Assembly: GCF_963678635.1 (NCBI RefSeq)
Contig: NC_087064.1
Span: 55,374,338 to 55,438,337, forward strand
DNA from: Symsagittifera roscoffensis
Lineage: Eukaryota > Xenacoelomorpha > Acoela > Convolutidae
DNA: 64,000 nt
Direction of reading: 5' to 3'
Shown here one piece after another: positions 1-10,300 of this stretch (position 1 is the first letter of the stretch; the number at the start of each line of letters is the position of its first letter). A model generated the notes under the pieces. That model saw nothing but the letters and a program-made list of their open reading frames with translations. It did not search any database and was not told where the DNA came from. A program made the position numbers and the translations under genes.

Positions 1-718
1 AGGCATCCCCTCCACGCACAATCTCCACGCCATTTCCAAACTAGATCAGACACAAAAGAAGTTCTCCACGCAGAACAGAAAAACCTGACATAGCAAACCA
101 TTCTGAAATCAGATTTGAGTTTGTTGCAAAGACTTAGTCGTTGTCACTAGAAGACACAACGTCTTATGTCTCTAACTCCAGCTTCCTGGAACTCCTTTAA
201 CAAAAAGGAAACAGAAGAAATATGATGTTCGCCAAACACCAACGTCCATCATCCATCCTTCGAATTGCAAAAGAACTATTCTAAAAAACTCTGTAAAACC
301 CGGATGGGTGGAACCTGATCTAAACTACATTTTATGATTGGATAAATTAAATGTTTTACCAATGTAAAGTATTTAATATTAACCAATCATGATCCATCTA
401 ACTAACAACCCACTTATTTGTAAGTGCTGAAGTTACTTGTAATTTCAGCACCAGAGAGATTTGAATTTAACTTAGAAATTAGTTGGACTCTCCCGAGCAC
501 TTCAGCAGCCGCAATAAACCAGTATACCCTAGATCTATTGAGCCTAGCAGAGACTAGTTAAACAACCTGAGACTAGATAGTATAAGAGTAAGATTAGGAT
601 CGGTATTAGACTAAGAAGTTGCACGAATCTATCCGGCCGAAAATAAGATAGCGTGACGAGCAGACGGTGTACCCTATCCGAAATTACTCTATGAGTTATA
701 CATACCAGTCCTAACTCA
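1..718 (+). mobile_element. 3' end of a second LTR-element copy, cut by the window edge
   Basis: Positions 1-308 match 22691-22998, the 3' untranslated region of the complete element, base for base apart from a few substitutions and with no length change. Positions 309-718 are an LTR. This is therefore the 3' terminus of another copy in the same orientation, most of which lies left of the window. Its LTR differs from the other two at roughly a dozen sites, clustered near the start and in the last 30 bases, so it is a distinct insertion and not a duplicate of the complete one. The base run after it (719 on, ATGG) would be its target duplication, but the partner is outside the window. Confidence 0.9.
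309..718 (+). repeat. LTR of the partial upstream element
   Basis: This 410-bp repeat begins TGGAACCTG and ends CTAACTCA (the TG...CA rule). It is colinear with the LTRs at 4491-4900 and 22999-23408. The sequence just before it (CCGGATGGG) is the same as that before the 3' LTR at 22999, which identifies it as a 3' LTR. Confidence 0.9.
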
Positions 719-3700
719 ATGGCGTACTTTTCCATTTATGGAAAAAAGCTAGTCATACAATCACTTACTAGAAAAAAAGCTTGCACGAACTTGTACGAAC
801 CCAAGGCAGCTTTATTTTATCCAAACACCCAAACTCATCTACGAACAACAAAGACGAAAATTTTGCGACAAGGCCGCAAAATGGAGGCATTATATTGGTT
901 GAAATATGATTCAGCTAGATACAGCAATTTGCTTAATTGTGTTCGCTTCATCAAAAATCTGTTAAAAACCAATTTGGTTGGCGGCTGTTGAGATCACATA
1001 AAGAATAGTTTTTATGAGTGATGTTTAAGATAAATAGTAGCTGGATTTTTTTAAATTTCTGCTGACTTTGAATTTTTTTATTTTTTCTCGGTTTGTCTCA
1101 TGGTTTTTTAGGTTCACTTCGTTTCCTTTGTTAGAAGTTCACGATACAAACGAATGAATTCTATTCATAAAACTTTTTGTAAATTTTCATCATTCCTAGC
1201 GGAATAAAGAAATTAATTATTGATCTATTTGTCTCTAAGGAGATAGCTTCAGGAAAAAAAAAGTGCTTAAAACCTCAAAAATTGTGATATATTTTGACAA
1301 TATTCTTTTTGAAATTCGAAAGTTTTCGTATTACGTTTTACATATTTCCGTTTTCCAGACTAAAAGACACGAAATGAGCTCTCAATGTGATTATAAGGCA
1401 CTTTTTAAAATTAAGTTGGCCCTAATGGGTCTCATTTTGCAAAATTGGGCTGGAAAGGATAGGTTTTTTAGCAAGTCGATTTTTTACAGAACAGTAAATA
1501 ACTTAAAAAGATACCTTCAAGCGTGGGATGGGCAGGTAGGAAACTTTTGCTCTGCAGCTGAATTCGGCACGAATGATATTTTGCGCTTTATTCGGTATTT
1601 GGTGGCATATATGTGTCTTATACCAGGAAGTTCAGCGTCTCTTTATCTTTTAATAATTTATTTAATGGTCTGTTAAATTCCTTAGGCTATATGATTTAGG
1701 ATGATAAAAAAGCTGTTGCATCAAATTGAAGCTCTTCCGAAAAGCTGGTTAGATAAATGCTAATTTTTTCAAATAGAAATATTTTTCAACCAACACGCGT
1801 AAGAGCATTTGTTCAGACCACTTCACGAAAGTTGAATGAGCTAGCGCTTTTGTTGTTTTTCCTGACCATTTTCGACTACCTCTAAGAAAGCTCTAAAAAG
1901 TAATATAAAAATGAAGCCTTTCCAGTCTTCCTTCGGAATTTCAGAATTTTTGTATCAGTTTTGAGGAAGACTAGTGTGTTTTTTTAAGTGTAAGCAAACA
2001 GAATGATTTTAACTTATGTAGGTCTTGACTTGTTTTTTTTTCAGGAAAATTTCCAAGCTCAAATTAGATATTTCATGCTTTGATTTATAATTTGTTCTCA
2101 AGCTGTTTCTTAAATGAAGGCAAAATTTATTATTGAAAAGCAAAATAGAAAAGGACGAGGAAAACATGAATGACTTCTACTTCAACTTCTACTTCATTAC
2201 CTAATGAATCAATTTTTTCTAAATTAGCTAGATTTAAGAAAAACGCCAATGATAATCCGTGTTTGAAATAAAAAGAGCTTGAACCTACCTTTTTCCTGGA
2301 AATTCGAAATTTGGAAAAACAAATCGTTTGAAAAGTCAATATAACTTTTTTCGGTTTGCTAGTTTTCTTACTTTTTTTAACTGCCTCCCGGCTGTGTTTG
2401 ATTTGAGTTGTTTGGCCCCAAGTAAGACATTAATGGCTAAACAAATGATCGTGAAAAAGCGAAAATCTTTTGTTCTGAGTTGTGGGTGAGGCTATTAATA
2501 TTTTTTTGACCCATTTGAGAAATGTTGATTGTTAATTACGGACACAGAATGTTTTTTAAAAAGTACTTTAAATGCCAAATGTTGCTAGTTTGCAGGAATT
2601 ATGAGAGAGTCGTCAATATAAGTTTGTTTTTAATTATAATGAAATGGTTGGCAGAGATAAACTCAGATATGGATTTCATGGCCATACAATTGATTGTTAT
2701 AGAAAATGTTTCAATCATTTGGCGCTGAAATTCAAAAGTTAATTTTTTAGAAAACTGTTTGCTCGAAAAATTAAAAATAATTTTCAAAATTTTTTTAAAT
2801 CATTTTTTTTCCCGATTTTCCTAACTCCCATAAAAAACTTTATAACTTCTTTTGGCTTTGTTTTAAAATTGTAAAATTTTGCATCTCTGTCTCTTTTCAT
2901 AAAATTGAACCTCATCAGAGCCAAACATAAAAAAAATCAAAATCAGTGTGTTCCGTCCTATTTCATATGACGAGATAAGTAGCCTTATATCAAGCTCTGA
3001 TTATGTTTCTATCAATTCATTGTTTTCTGTTTTTTTTGTTTTTTTTTGGAATGCTTAGAAGTCTGTGCTTCAAATCTGTTCACGCTCAAATTTGATTGGA
3101 AAAAAACGTCAACTTATGATTTAGTGTTTTCAAACTGTGCTAATTTATCAAAGTGTCAATAAGGTAATCATATTAAAAACTATTCAAGGCCATACGTATC
3201 TTACCAAAACAAAGTCAGTATTTTGTTTATTTGCGTTCATTGACTCTTTTCCACTTGTTTGTTGGCAATTTTGACAATTTTCAATTCAGTATTTTTACTT
3301 TTTTCTTTATTCTTCTCTTGTTTTAAGTTAGCGATTTTCGTTAAATTGGAAAAAAAAGTTTGCAAACGTCTAATGTGATGTTCTTCAATTTTCTCACTCA
3401 TAATCATCAATTGGTTTGAACGTTTTTTTTTTCTGAGAGAAAAGAAGCTACAAACTTCTCGGTTTTCAGAAATAATTTTGCAAAAAATTAATCCTACTCA
3501 AATAAAACTCACGACAAATTTCTTGAAAAATTTTGATGGTATCTGCTGAAACCACCCTCAAAACAACGAGTCAAATTGTAAAACCACGGAAGAAAAGATA
3601 AAAATTTCTAATTTCGAAAAGAGCAGTAATCGAAACGGTTTGTGCTGTTTACACAGCAATCAGCAAATCTTGTTTTTCCAACCAATCGAATAGTGGAAAC

Positions 3701-4490
3701 GTTTTTGGCTTTTTTAGGAGTTACAATCAAAAAAATTATGTGGAAAAATTTGTCGTTACTAGATTCTAAACATGCTCATAGAGTTGACCAGAAAAACTGG
3801 TCTGTAATGCTTCGTTCTCAGGCTAGTTTAGATGAAATTTATTACAAGTATGACTTTCCAAGATTACATGAATTTGAGCAGAGTTGCCGATATTTCTATA
3901 TTTCTCCCGTTTTGTCCTAATTCAATGGCTCTTTTTGGAAAAAAATGACAAAAAATTACACATTTTTTAAAAGTTCGAAGTATACACATTTTTTTATCCA
4001 AGGTAATCCCATCTTTTGTTCAATTGAGACTTAAGAATATATACACAAATCGTGCCATGCAATAACATAAAATTTACTATACTAATGTAAGCGATAATTC
4101 TTATGCTAATTTTTTGAAATATTTGCTTGCTTTTAAATTTGCTTCCGCAACTTGCTTTATTATTTATTCAGAAACAAAAAAAAATGATTTCGAAAGGTTA
4201 CAGGGGTTAATTTGTGCTTCAAAAATGAGACAAAAAAAAGAAGATGTGGTCTGATTTTCTCATTTTTCTGAAAATTTGTTTTGTGTATAACTGAATTAAC
4301 TGTTTTGGGACATCACTAAATTTAAACAAGACTGCTCGTATCAGGGCGAAGCTCTGAAGGTTCCGACTGCCTATTAAGGTTTATGGAGCAGTAATAACAT
4401 TAAAAAATTAAAAGTAATAAAACAAAATGATTTTTTTTCTAAAATTTGAAATTTTTTTTAAAAAAAAATCCCCCCACACGCTAAATAAAG
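719..4490. other. Flanking DNA between two LTR elements, no recognisable gene
   Basis: This is T-rich DNA with many homopolymer A and T runs. The longest open frames (719-991 plus; 1374-1676 plus from its first ATG; 3642-3920 plus with a GTG start) have no domain I recognise, so I do not call them genes. The last 140 bases (about 4350-4490) are the left part of a dispersed repeat interrupted by the complete LTR element; the same repeat occurs uninterrupted near 53395-53889. I see nothing else organised here. Confidence 0.6.
4487..4490. repeat. Left target-site duplication AAAG
   Basis: AAAG immediately precedes the TG of the 5' LTR and is repeated directly after the CA of the 3' LTR at 23409-23412. 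A related uninterrupted locus near 53510 reads ATAAAGTACAAAAGG, with AAAG once. A 4-bp duplication is typical of gypsy/errantivirus-type integrases. Confidence 0.88.
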
Positions 4491-4900
4491 TGGAACCTGA
4501 TCTAGACTACATTTTATGATTGGATAATTTAGATATTTTACCAATGTAAAGTATTTAATATTAACCAATCATGATCCATCTAACTAACAACCCACTTATT
4601 TGTAAGTGCTGAAGTTACTTGTAATTTCAGCACCAGAGAGATTTGAATTTAACTTAGAAATTAGTTGGACTCTCCTGAGCACTTCAGCAGCCGCAATAAA
4701 CCAGTATACCCTAGATCTATTGAGCCTAGCAGAGACTAGTTAAACAACCTGAGACTAGATAGTATAAGAGTAAGATTAGGATCGGTATTAGACTAAGAAG
4801 TTGCACGAATCTATCCGGCCGAAAATAAGATAGCGTGACGAGCAGACGGTGTACCCTATCCGAAATTACTCTATGAGTTAACCAACTCGGTCCTAACTCA
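4491..4900 (+). repeat. 5' LTR
   Basis: It has TGGAACCTG...CTAACTCA ends and is 410 bp long. No difference from 22999-23408 was found by eye. It is followed two bases later by the primer binding site, which identifies it as the 5' LTR. A TATA-like TTTAATATTAACC stretch (about 4555) and direct ACTAG/CTAG motifs lie inside it, but the U3/R/U5 limits cannot be fixed from sequence alone. Confidence 0.95.
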
Positions 4901-4902
4901 TC

Positions 4903-4925
4903 TGGTGCGACCATAAGTCTCGAAC
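4903..4925 (+). other. Minus-strand primer binding site
   Basis: TGGTGCGACCATAAGTCT starts two bases after the LTR. Its complement ends in CCA, as a tRNA 3' end does, and the continuation (CGAAC) complements GTTCG of a T-loop, so the match to a tRNA could run 20 bases or more. The spacing of the implied T-arm is about one base off a standard tRNA. I could not assign the isoacceptor. Confidence 0.75.
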
Positions 4926-4987
4926 AAGACCTTAATAGCTTAGAATTAACCAAAATAGATTAGAAATTAGACAAAAACATTTAAAAA

Positions 4988-5221
4988 ATGTTATACGACA
5001 ATAATTTAATCGAAATGTCTCTACGACTCAATAGATCAGAGCCAATATTCCGAACCATAACAGAACTACCCGGAATTGGAAGAAGACCTCGAACCAGAGA
5101 CGACATACGACAAAGTAGAAACTTGCCATATAGCTACATGATAGTTAGGCAAAAACCAGAACAAACTTTTATATTTAGAATACTACTAGCAATGAATTTA
5201 GATTTTCATTTGCAAACATAA
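4988..5221 (+). CDS. Small leader ORF, 77 aa, function unknown
   Basis: This is the first ATG ORF after the primer binding site. The product is 77 aa, Arg-rich in the middle (RRPRTRDD) and ends with a short hydrophobic stretch. It matches no family I know. It may be a leader peptide, or a first coding exon joined by splicing to a downstream ORF that lacks its own start. A good 3' splice-site-like sequence (ATCATTTCAG, about 5245-5254) follows its stop. It may also be chance, because the sense strand has few stop codons in some frames. Confidence 0.35.
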   Translation: MLYDNNLIEMSLRLNRSEPIFRTITELPGIGRRPRTRDDIRQSRNLPYSYMIVRQKPEQTFIFRILLAMNLDFHLQT

Positions 5222-6153
5222 AACCTTGAAGTTAATCTTCAAAATCATTTCAGGCGCTAAACAAAATTATTAATATACAATAACGATTGATAAAAAGATC
5301 TAAGATCGTTTTCCTAAAACTCTGCAGTAATATACAAAACATGTTTGAAAAATATTTATTGAAAAATAAAAATAAAAATTAGTAGCATGACAATAAATGG
5401 TTAGTAATCATAAATCATCCTATTGTTCCAGCTCCATCATCTAAAACATAACAGCAATCATAAACCCACTTATATCATCAAAACACTAAATCTTTCCTTT
5501 ACACACATTTAAAACTTTATTAAAACTTAAATTCACTTAATTTTAAAACCAGATCATCAAGGCTTATCCTTGGATCTTAAATCATTTTCTACTTAATTAA
5601 ATTTCAAATTTGATCACCAAGGCTTATCCTTGGATCAAACAGAACAACTTTGTTCTCCCCCATCCACTTAATTAGTGTCTAACGACCTCAAACGTCGATT
5701 CACTACCCAACCCTTTCTAAAGACCTAAGACTAATAGAAATTTTTTAACAAAACTAATCATTCAAATTAGGATAAACAGTGAAGAACTTCGGTTATTCAT
5801 CCTTCACTTGACCCCCCCTCCTACCAGACCCAGGATAAATCTTAGACTTAGTAAGTTTAAAATAGTATCTAACGAACTACTCGCGTTCTAATTATACCTG
5901 AACCTTGTGGATCGATTTACTATTCTCCAACCCTTGAACACAATCACTACCCCTAAGTAAGATTAAGTAAGTTAACACCTTAACTTATACTAGCCACGAG
6001 AAAGTAAAAAATCATTCTTCGGAATCGATATACTTTTCTCTCCAACCCTGAACAAATAGACCCAGGTTAAGCTAACCAAAAAACCGTAAGAACTAACAGT
6101 TTAAGAAAATAGAAACCATTTAACAACCTTTTGCATCCGTCATCCTAAACCCT
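5222..6153 (+). promoter_or_regulatory. Long untranslated leader with repeated hairpins and candidate splice donors
   Basis: No substantial ORF is present. Two hairpins exactly 60 bp apart share the core AAGGCTTATCCTTGGATC: 5557-5573 and 5617-5633 (CCAAGG-CTTAT-CCTTGG). The second is extended by outer TGAT/ATCA pairing. A third near-perfect inverted repeat, AGAACAA-CT-TTGTTCT, is at 5641-5656. Strong donor-like GTAAGT sequences occur at 5851 and 5967. The position between the PBS and the first large ORF is where retroviruses keep packaging/dimer signals and the major splice donor. That role is inferred. Confidence 0.55.
5557..5656 (+). repeat. Three leader stem-loops (two related, 60 bp apart)
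   Basis: The stem CCAAGG/CCTTGG with loop CTTAT at 5617-5633 is matched at 5557-5573 by a five-pair version (CAAGG/CCTTG) with the same loop. A seven-pair AGAACAA/TTGTTCT stem follows at 5641-5656. Repetition of the same hairpin argues for a structural RNA role and against chance. Confidence 0.6.
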
Positions 6154-6621
6154 ATGTCATTTAAAAACCTAGGAAATAAACAAACAATCGTTTTACACAA
6201 TTGTGAAATAGATAACAAAAAATACGACCTTGTAATCACACCTCATACACAAACAGTTGGATACATTCGAACAAAACGACAAACACTAAAAAGAAAAATA
6301 ATAACGAAACAAAGACAAATAACACGAAAAAGATTTTCAAAAAATCGAAACGCATTTTCAGAATCAGAAACCAACAGTTTAGACGAACTTTACAAACTAA
6401 AAGAATCAATAGATAAAAATTGCCCACTTCACGATCAATTATATTTTTCTGACTCAGAAACAACTTCAAATTCATCAAAAAGAGGAAAAAGAAGAATAAA
6501 AAGGCAGTATAAACACAAACCAGTACATTTATACAATTGGAATCAACCAATTCGACACATTAATAATTACATATTAACAGTCATCGAACGAAAAAATGAG
6601 CTCAACGCACACCCCAGGTGA
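6154..6621 (+). CDS. Small basic protein, 155 aa, upstream of gag
   Basis: This is a 155-aa ORF with an ATG start. The middle (residues about 45-70) is rich in Lys/Arg (TKRQTLKRKI, TRKRFSKNRN). A Ser/acidic stretch (SDSETTSNSS) is followed by a second basic cluster (KRGKRRIKRQYKHK). Such clusters fit nuclear localisation or RNA binding. I recognise no family. By position and charge it could be a regulatory or nucleic-acid-binding accessory protein, but that is inference. Its last 26 bases overlap the next ORF in another frame, a viral-style arrangement. Confidence 0.6.
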   Translation: MSFKNLGNKQTIVLHNCEIDNKKYDLVITPHTQTVGYIRTKRQTLKRKIITKQRQITRKRFSKNRNAFSESETNSLDELYKLKESIDKNCPLHDQLYFSDSETTSNSSKRGKRRIKRQYKHKPVHLYNWNQPIRHINNYILTVIERKNELNAHPR

Positions 6622-7306
6622 AGAAAGTCCAGATGATGATGATATTTTCCCCTTTATCGTAGATGCAACCACTGATAGAGGACAGCATATATTTTGCAAA
6701 AATTTACTATTAAATTTATTTGAACCCGGAATCAGTCCATGTAAAACAGAGTTCCCAGATGTAAAAATCAAAAGACAAATCATAGACCACTACTTAAAAG
6801 ATATATGCAACATAACACAACAGTATGGAATCTACTCCATAGAATTCACCTCACCAAACCATAATAATAGAAAATATACAATTCAAACAGACGATCTTGA
6901 TTTAGAATTTTCAAAAGTTTTTTCAGAATATATAAAAAGCATCCAATATCATAACTCACAAAGAGCAAACTCCATATTCACCAATGAAGTTTTCGCAATA
7001 ATATATAGTTATATTTCGATATTAGAAAACGAAATCCCAATAACAAATGTCTCACCGACAGAAACATCTAAACATTTGAAAGTACGACATGAAATCACAC
7101 TACTCGCTAGTTATTTAAACATCATTAAAGAAAATTTCACGAAAGACGACGTTTCACAACATACAAAACACGATCTACAAAAAATTTTGGCATGGTTCAT
7201 AATAGATTATTTCACACACAATATTGATTTAATTGCACAAGCAAGAAAAAATTTTAGACCCCAAAACTCGAACGATGATACCGCTATCACAGAACAATCA
7301 GATTAA
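6596..7306 (+). CDS. 236-aa ORF directly upstream of and in frame with gag-pol
   Basis: It starts at ATG 6596 (inside the basic ORF) and ends at TAA 7304-7306. An acidic N-terminus (EESPDDDD) is followed by a helical-looking body with few repeats and a polar tail. No known domain is recognised; a matrix-like or N-terminal Gag region is plausible from its place. The key observation is that the frame continues open without any other stop from 7307 to 14818, so this ORF and gag-pol form one 2,740-codon frame broken by a single TAA. Either the TAA is suppressed, which would make this the N-terminus of Gag, or it is a recent nonsense mutation, or this is a separate protein. Confidence 0.7.
   Translation: MSSTHTPGEESPDDDDIFPFIVDATTDRGQHIFCKNLLLNLFEPGISPCKTEFPDVKIKRQIIDHYLKDICNITQQYGIYSIEFTSPNHNNRKYTIQTDDLDLEFSKVFSEYIKSIQYHNSQRANSIFTNEVFAIIYSYISILENEIPITNVSPTETSKHLKVRHEITLLASYLNIIKENFTKDDVSQHTKHDLQKILAWFIIDYFTHNIDLIAQARKNFRPQNSNDDTAITEQSD
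7304..7306 (+). other. Single in-frame TAA between the 236-aa ORF and gag-pol
   Basis: The context is TCA GAT TAA GTT TGG. The 137 codons that follow contain no ATG; the first ATG in the gag-pol frame is at 7718. This geometry resembles retroviral stop-codon suppression (known at Gag/Pol in gammaretroviruses with UAG), but here the stop lies at the N-terminal side of gag. UAA readthrough is usually weak. Confidence 0.75.
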
Positions 7307-10300
7307 GTTTGGGACCCCGAATGGTCTCATCCCGCATTTATAAGCTTCCCACAATCAATCTCAAGTCAAGCAATAAGTACGATATCTTACATAAGAGATT
7401 ATGTAAAAGTAATACCATTAACCATTGATGCAACACCATTAAACTATAATACATTTTTGCCCGATACACAAAATAATAGTTTAAACTCTACAGTTATACA
7501 CAATGAAAACCTCAATGGAACTAGGAATCTTACTCAACAAGATATCCAGACACCATCACACTTCATAAATGAAGAAATTGTACACACAACAACTACACAA
7601 CAAAGTATTTCACCAATACGCCCAAATTTAACAACACCAAGAAATACAAATCCTTCACAAACACAGGTAACCTTACAATCAACCGTTAAACCTTCGGTTG
7701 CTCCTAAATATTCACATATGGATTACCAAACATACAGACCCATGACAATACCATCAAAAACACGCAAAACATTCACTAGAAACAACTTTGCAGACCATAA
7801 TTATAATTATACACATCCATCAAAAACATATTACCAACCACAAAGAAATTTTAACCAATATATAAGATCTCGAAATTGGGATAACCCAATGACCCAACCT
7901 AATTCAATAAATTTCCAAACAAATCCTCCACAGGATCACAGTGAAAATTACCCATTTTTTCAACAAAATAAAAATAAAAAACAGACATCTTATCAAATGG
8001 ATTATTTATCCTCAGATGATGATTTCTTACAACCAGATATATTTGCACAAAATACTCAAGAATATCGTAGACAAGGAATACAGAGAACACGTACAAATCA
8101 TAGAAATTTTTCTCCACAACCAATAGATGCACAACATCAACAACCAATTCAACAACAAAATCTAATTAATACACAATCTTTTCAACCAATTCAACAACAA
8201 AATCCAATGACTGCACACTCGTATCAAGCATCACAAATGCAAAATGAAATACCACTCCCATATTATCTCCAACAACATGAAATAACAAGAAACCAACTTT
8301 CAAATTTTTCTCAAATGCCAAATGCAGCAGAATCATTACAAATGACAATGAATCCATACCTTATGGGTGGATCATCAATAACATCAAACAAACCTTTAAT
8401 GGTTTTCACAGGAACAGACCCTGAATACTCTGTAGAAGATTATTTAAATGCAGTAACAGCAAACCTGATTTTAAATATTGGACCTGAACCAATTAATACG
8501 CCACTACATCAAAATTGGATACATCGACGCACAGCGTTAATACAAACAACCTTAGATGGCGCAGCCCAAAAATGGTTTTCAGTACTACCTCTAGAAATAA
8601 AATCAAACTGGAAAAGGTTTACACAGGAATTTTCAAAAATGTTTGACTCCGAAAGAAACAAACAACAACAAAGAGTTTTATGTAATGAAATTCGCAGATT
8701 ACCAAACGAAACCATCAAGCAAATAGCAGTACGAATCGAAACACTAGTTCGAAAAGCATATTCATTAAATACACACGACTATAAAAACACAAAGATGACA
8801 GAAATCTTAATGATGACCTTAACACCACAATTAAGGAAAATAGCAATAAAAAAGAGAGCATCCCATCCTTCTTCAATTCGAGAACCCGATTTAGATTTTC
8901 GAAAACTAGTAGACAAATTAGAACAAGCAGAAATCACGATGAAACTAGAAGAAACGGAAAATCTGAAATTACAATACGTTAACAGAATTGAAACGACTCC
9001 CACTAATATTAATAATATACAGGAATCAGAGACAGACCTCGTTGAAAAAATCACTGAAATACTCAATATTTACGAAAAGAACCCAAACTTTAAAGGCAAA
9101 CCATCTTTCAAAAAATGGTGTAATTATTGCCGACGATACGGACATAGTATTTCCGAATGTAGACAAAAACAGCAAGACAATCAAAATAAACCTCAAAAAT
9201 ATAAAGAACCAAATAAATCTTTTTATCAATACATGAAAAAAGATCAAAATCTACCGAACAAAACAGTCTACAGCAACAACAGTTCAGGAAAACCACTACC
9301 GAACAATACAAATTATACAAGAAATCAATCACCATATAACTCAAGTTATAGAGGAAGATCACCAGAACGAAGAAACACGAACAATTCATCACAAAATCAC
9401 TACAATAGACCAAATAGTCGAAATAACTACTCCAGATCAAATTCAAATACACAACGATTTGTTTCTAGATCTAATTCCCAATCAAGAAATAACTACTATC
9501 CAAACAACCAATCACGAAATTCATCATACAATAGGAATAGGAACTACTCCTATAATCGAAATAGAAGTTATTCAAACAACCGAAACCAGAATTACCCGAA
9601 CAATCAATCAAGGAATAACTCATATAATAGATCGAATTATAACAGACCAAACAATAATTACCAAAACAGATCGCGAAATAATTCACAAAATCGACACTCA
9701 AGTTATAATAATCGTTATAGAAATTATTCCCAATCACCACACCGGAATAATAATAACTATAATAATTCTAATAATCGCCACAGAAGTAGTACACCTAAAC
9801 ATCAAAGACAAATCAATCAAGTACAATCTAATCCAGAAACAACATCAGACCCTCCAGGTATTGATGACACAGTAACTGATACGTTACAACTCAATCAAAT
9901 AAACTGTACATCATCAGATTCAGAAAGTGATACTGAAAACACTCTTTCTATCAATATGATAAAAGTCGAAAATGACTATGAATCTGTCATATATGAACAA
10001 CCCTTTTCATCACACATATATGAAAATCAATCAGAATTTCTTCAAAATTATTACACTACACCCATAAATTCCACACCAACGACGCAAGAAACAAATGAGA
10101 TTAACACTACAAATCAAACCAATAAAAATACCAAAACAAAATGCTTGAATACAAACCACATTTATCAAAATATACAAAAAGAACAACCCAAAGAAAAAAT
10201 TTGGACAATACCATTTCTCTTAGAAAGCCCAAGAAATAAAGAATTTCAACCACCAGACCTTGAAATAGATTTTTTAATTGATTCAGGAGCAGAATCAAAC

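Noticed and set aside
1560..1572. GAATTCGGCACGA, identical to the start of a common cDNA-library adapter
   Set aside because: The surrounding sequence is continuous with the rest of the flank and shows no chimeric break, so it is probably chance. It would matter only if reads disagree here.
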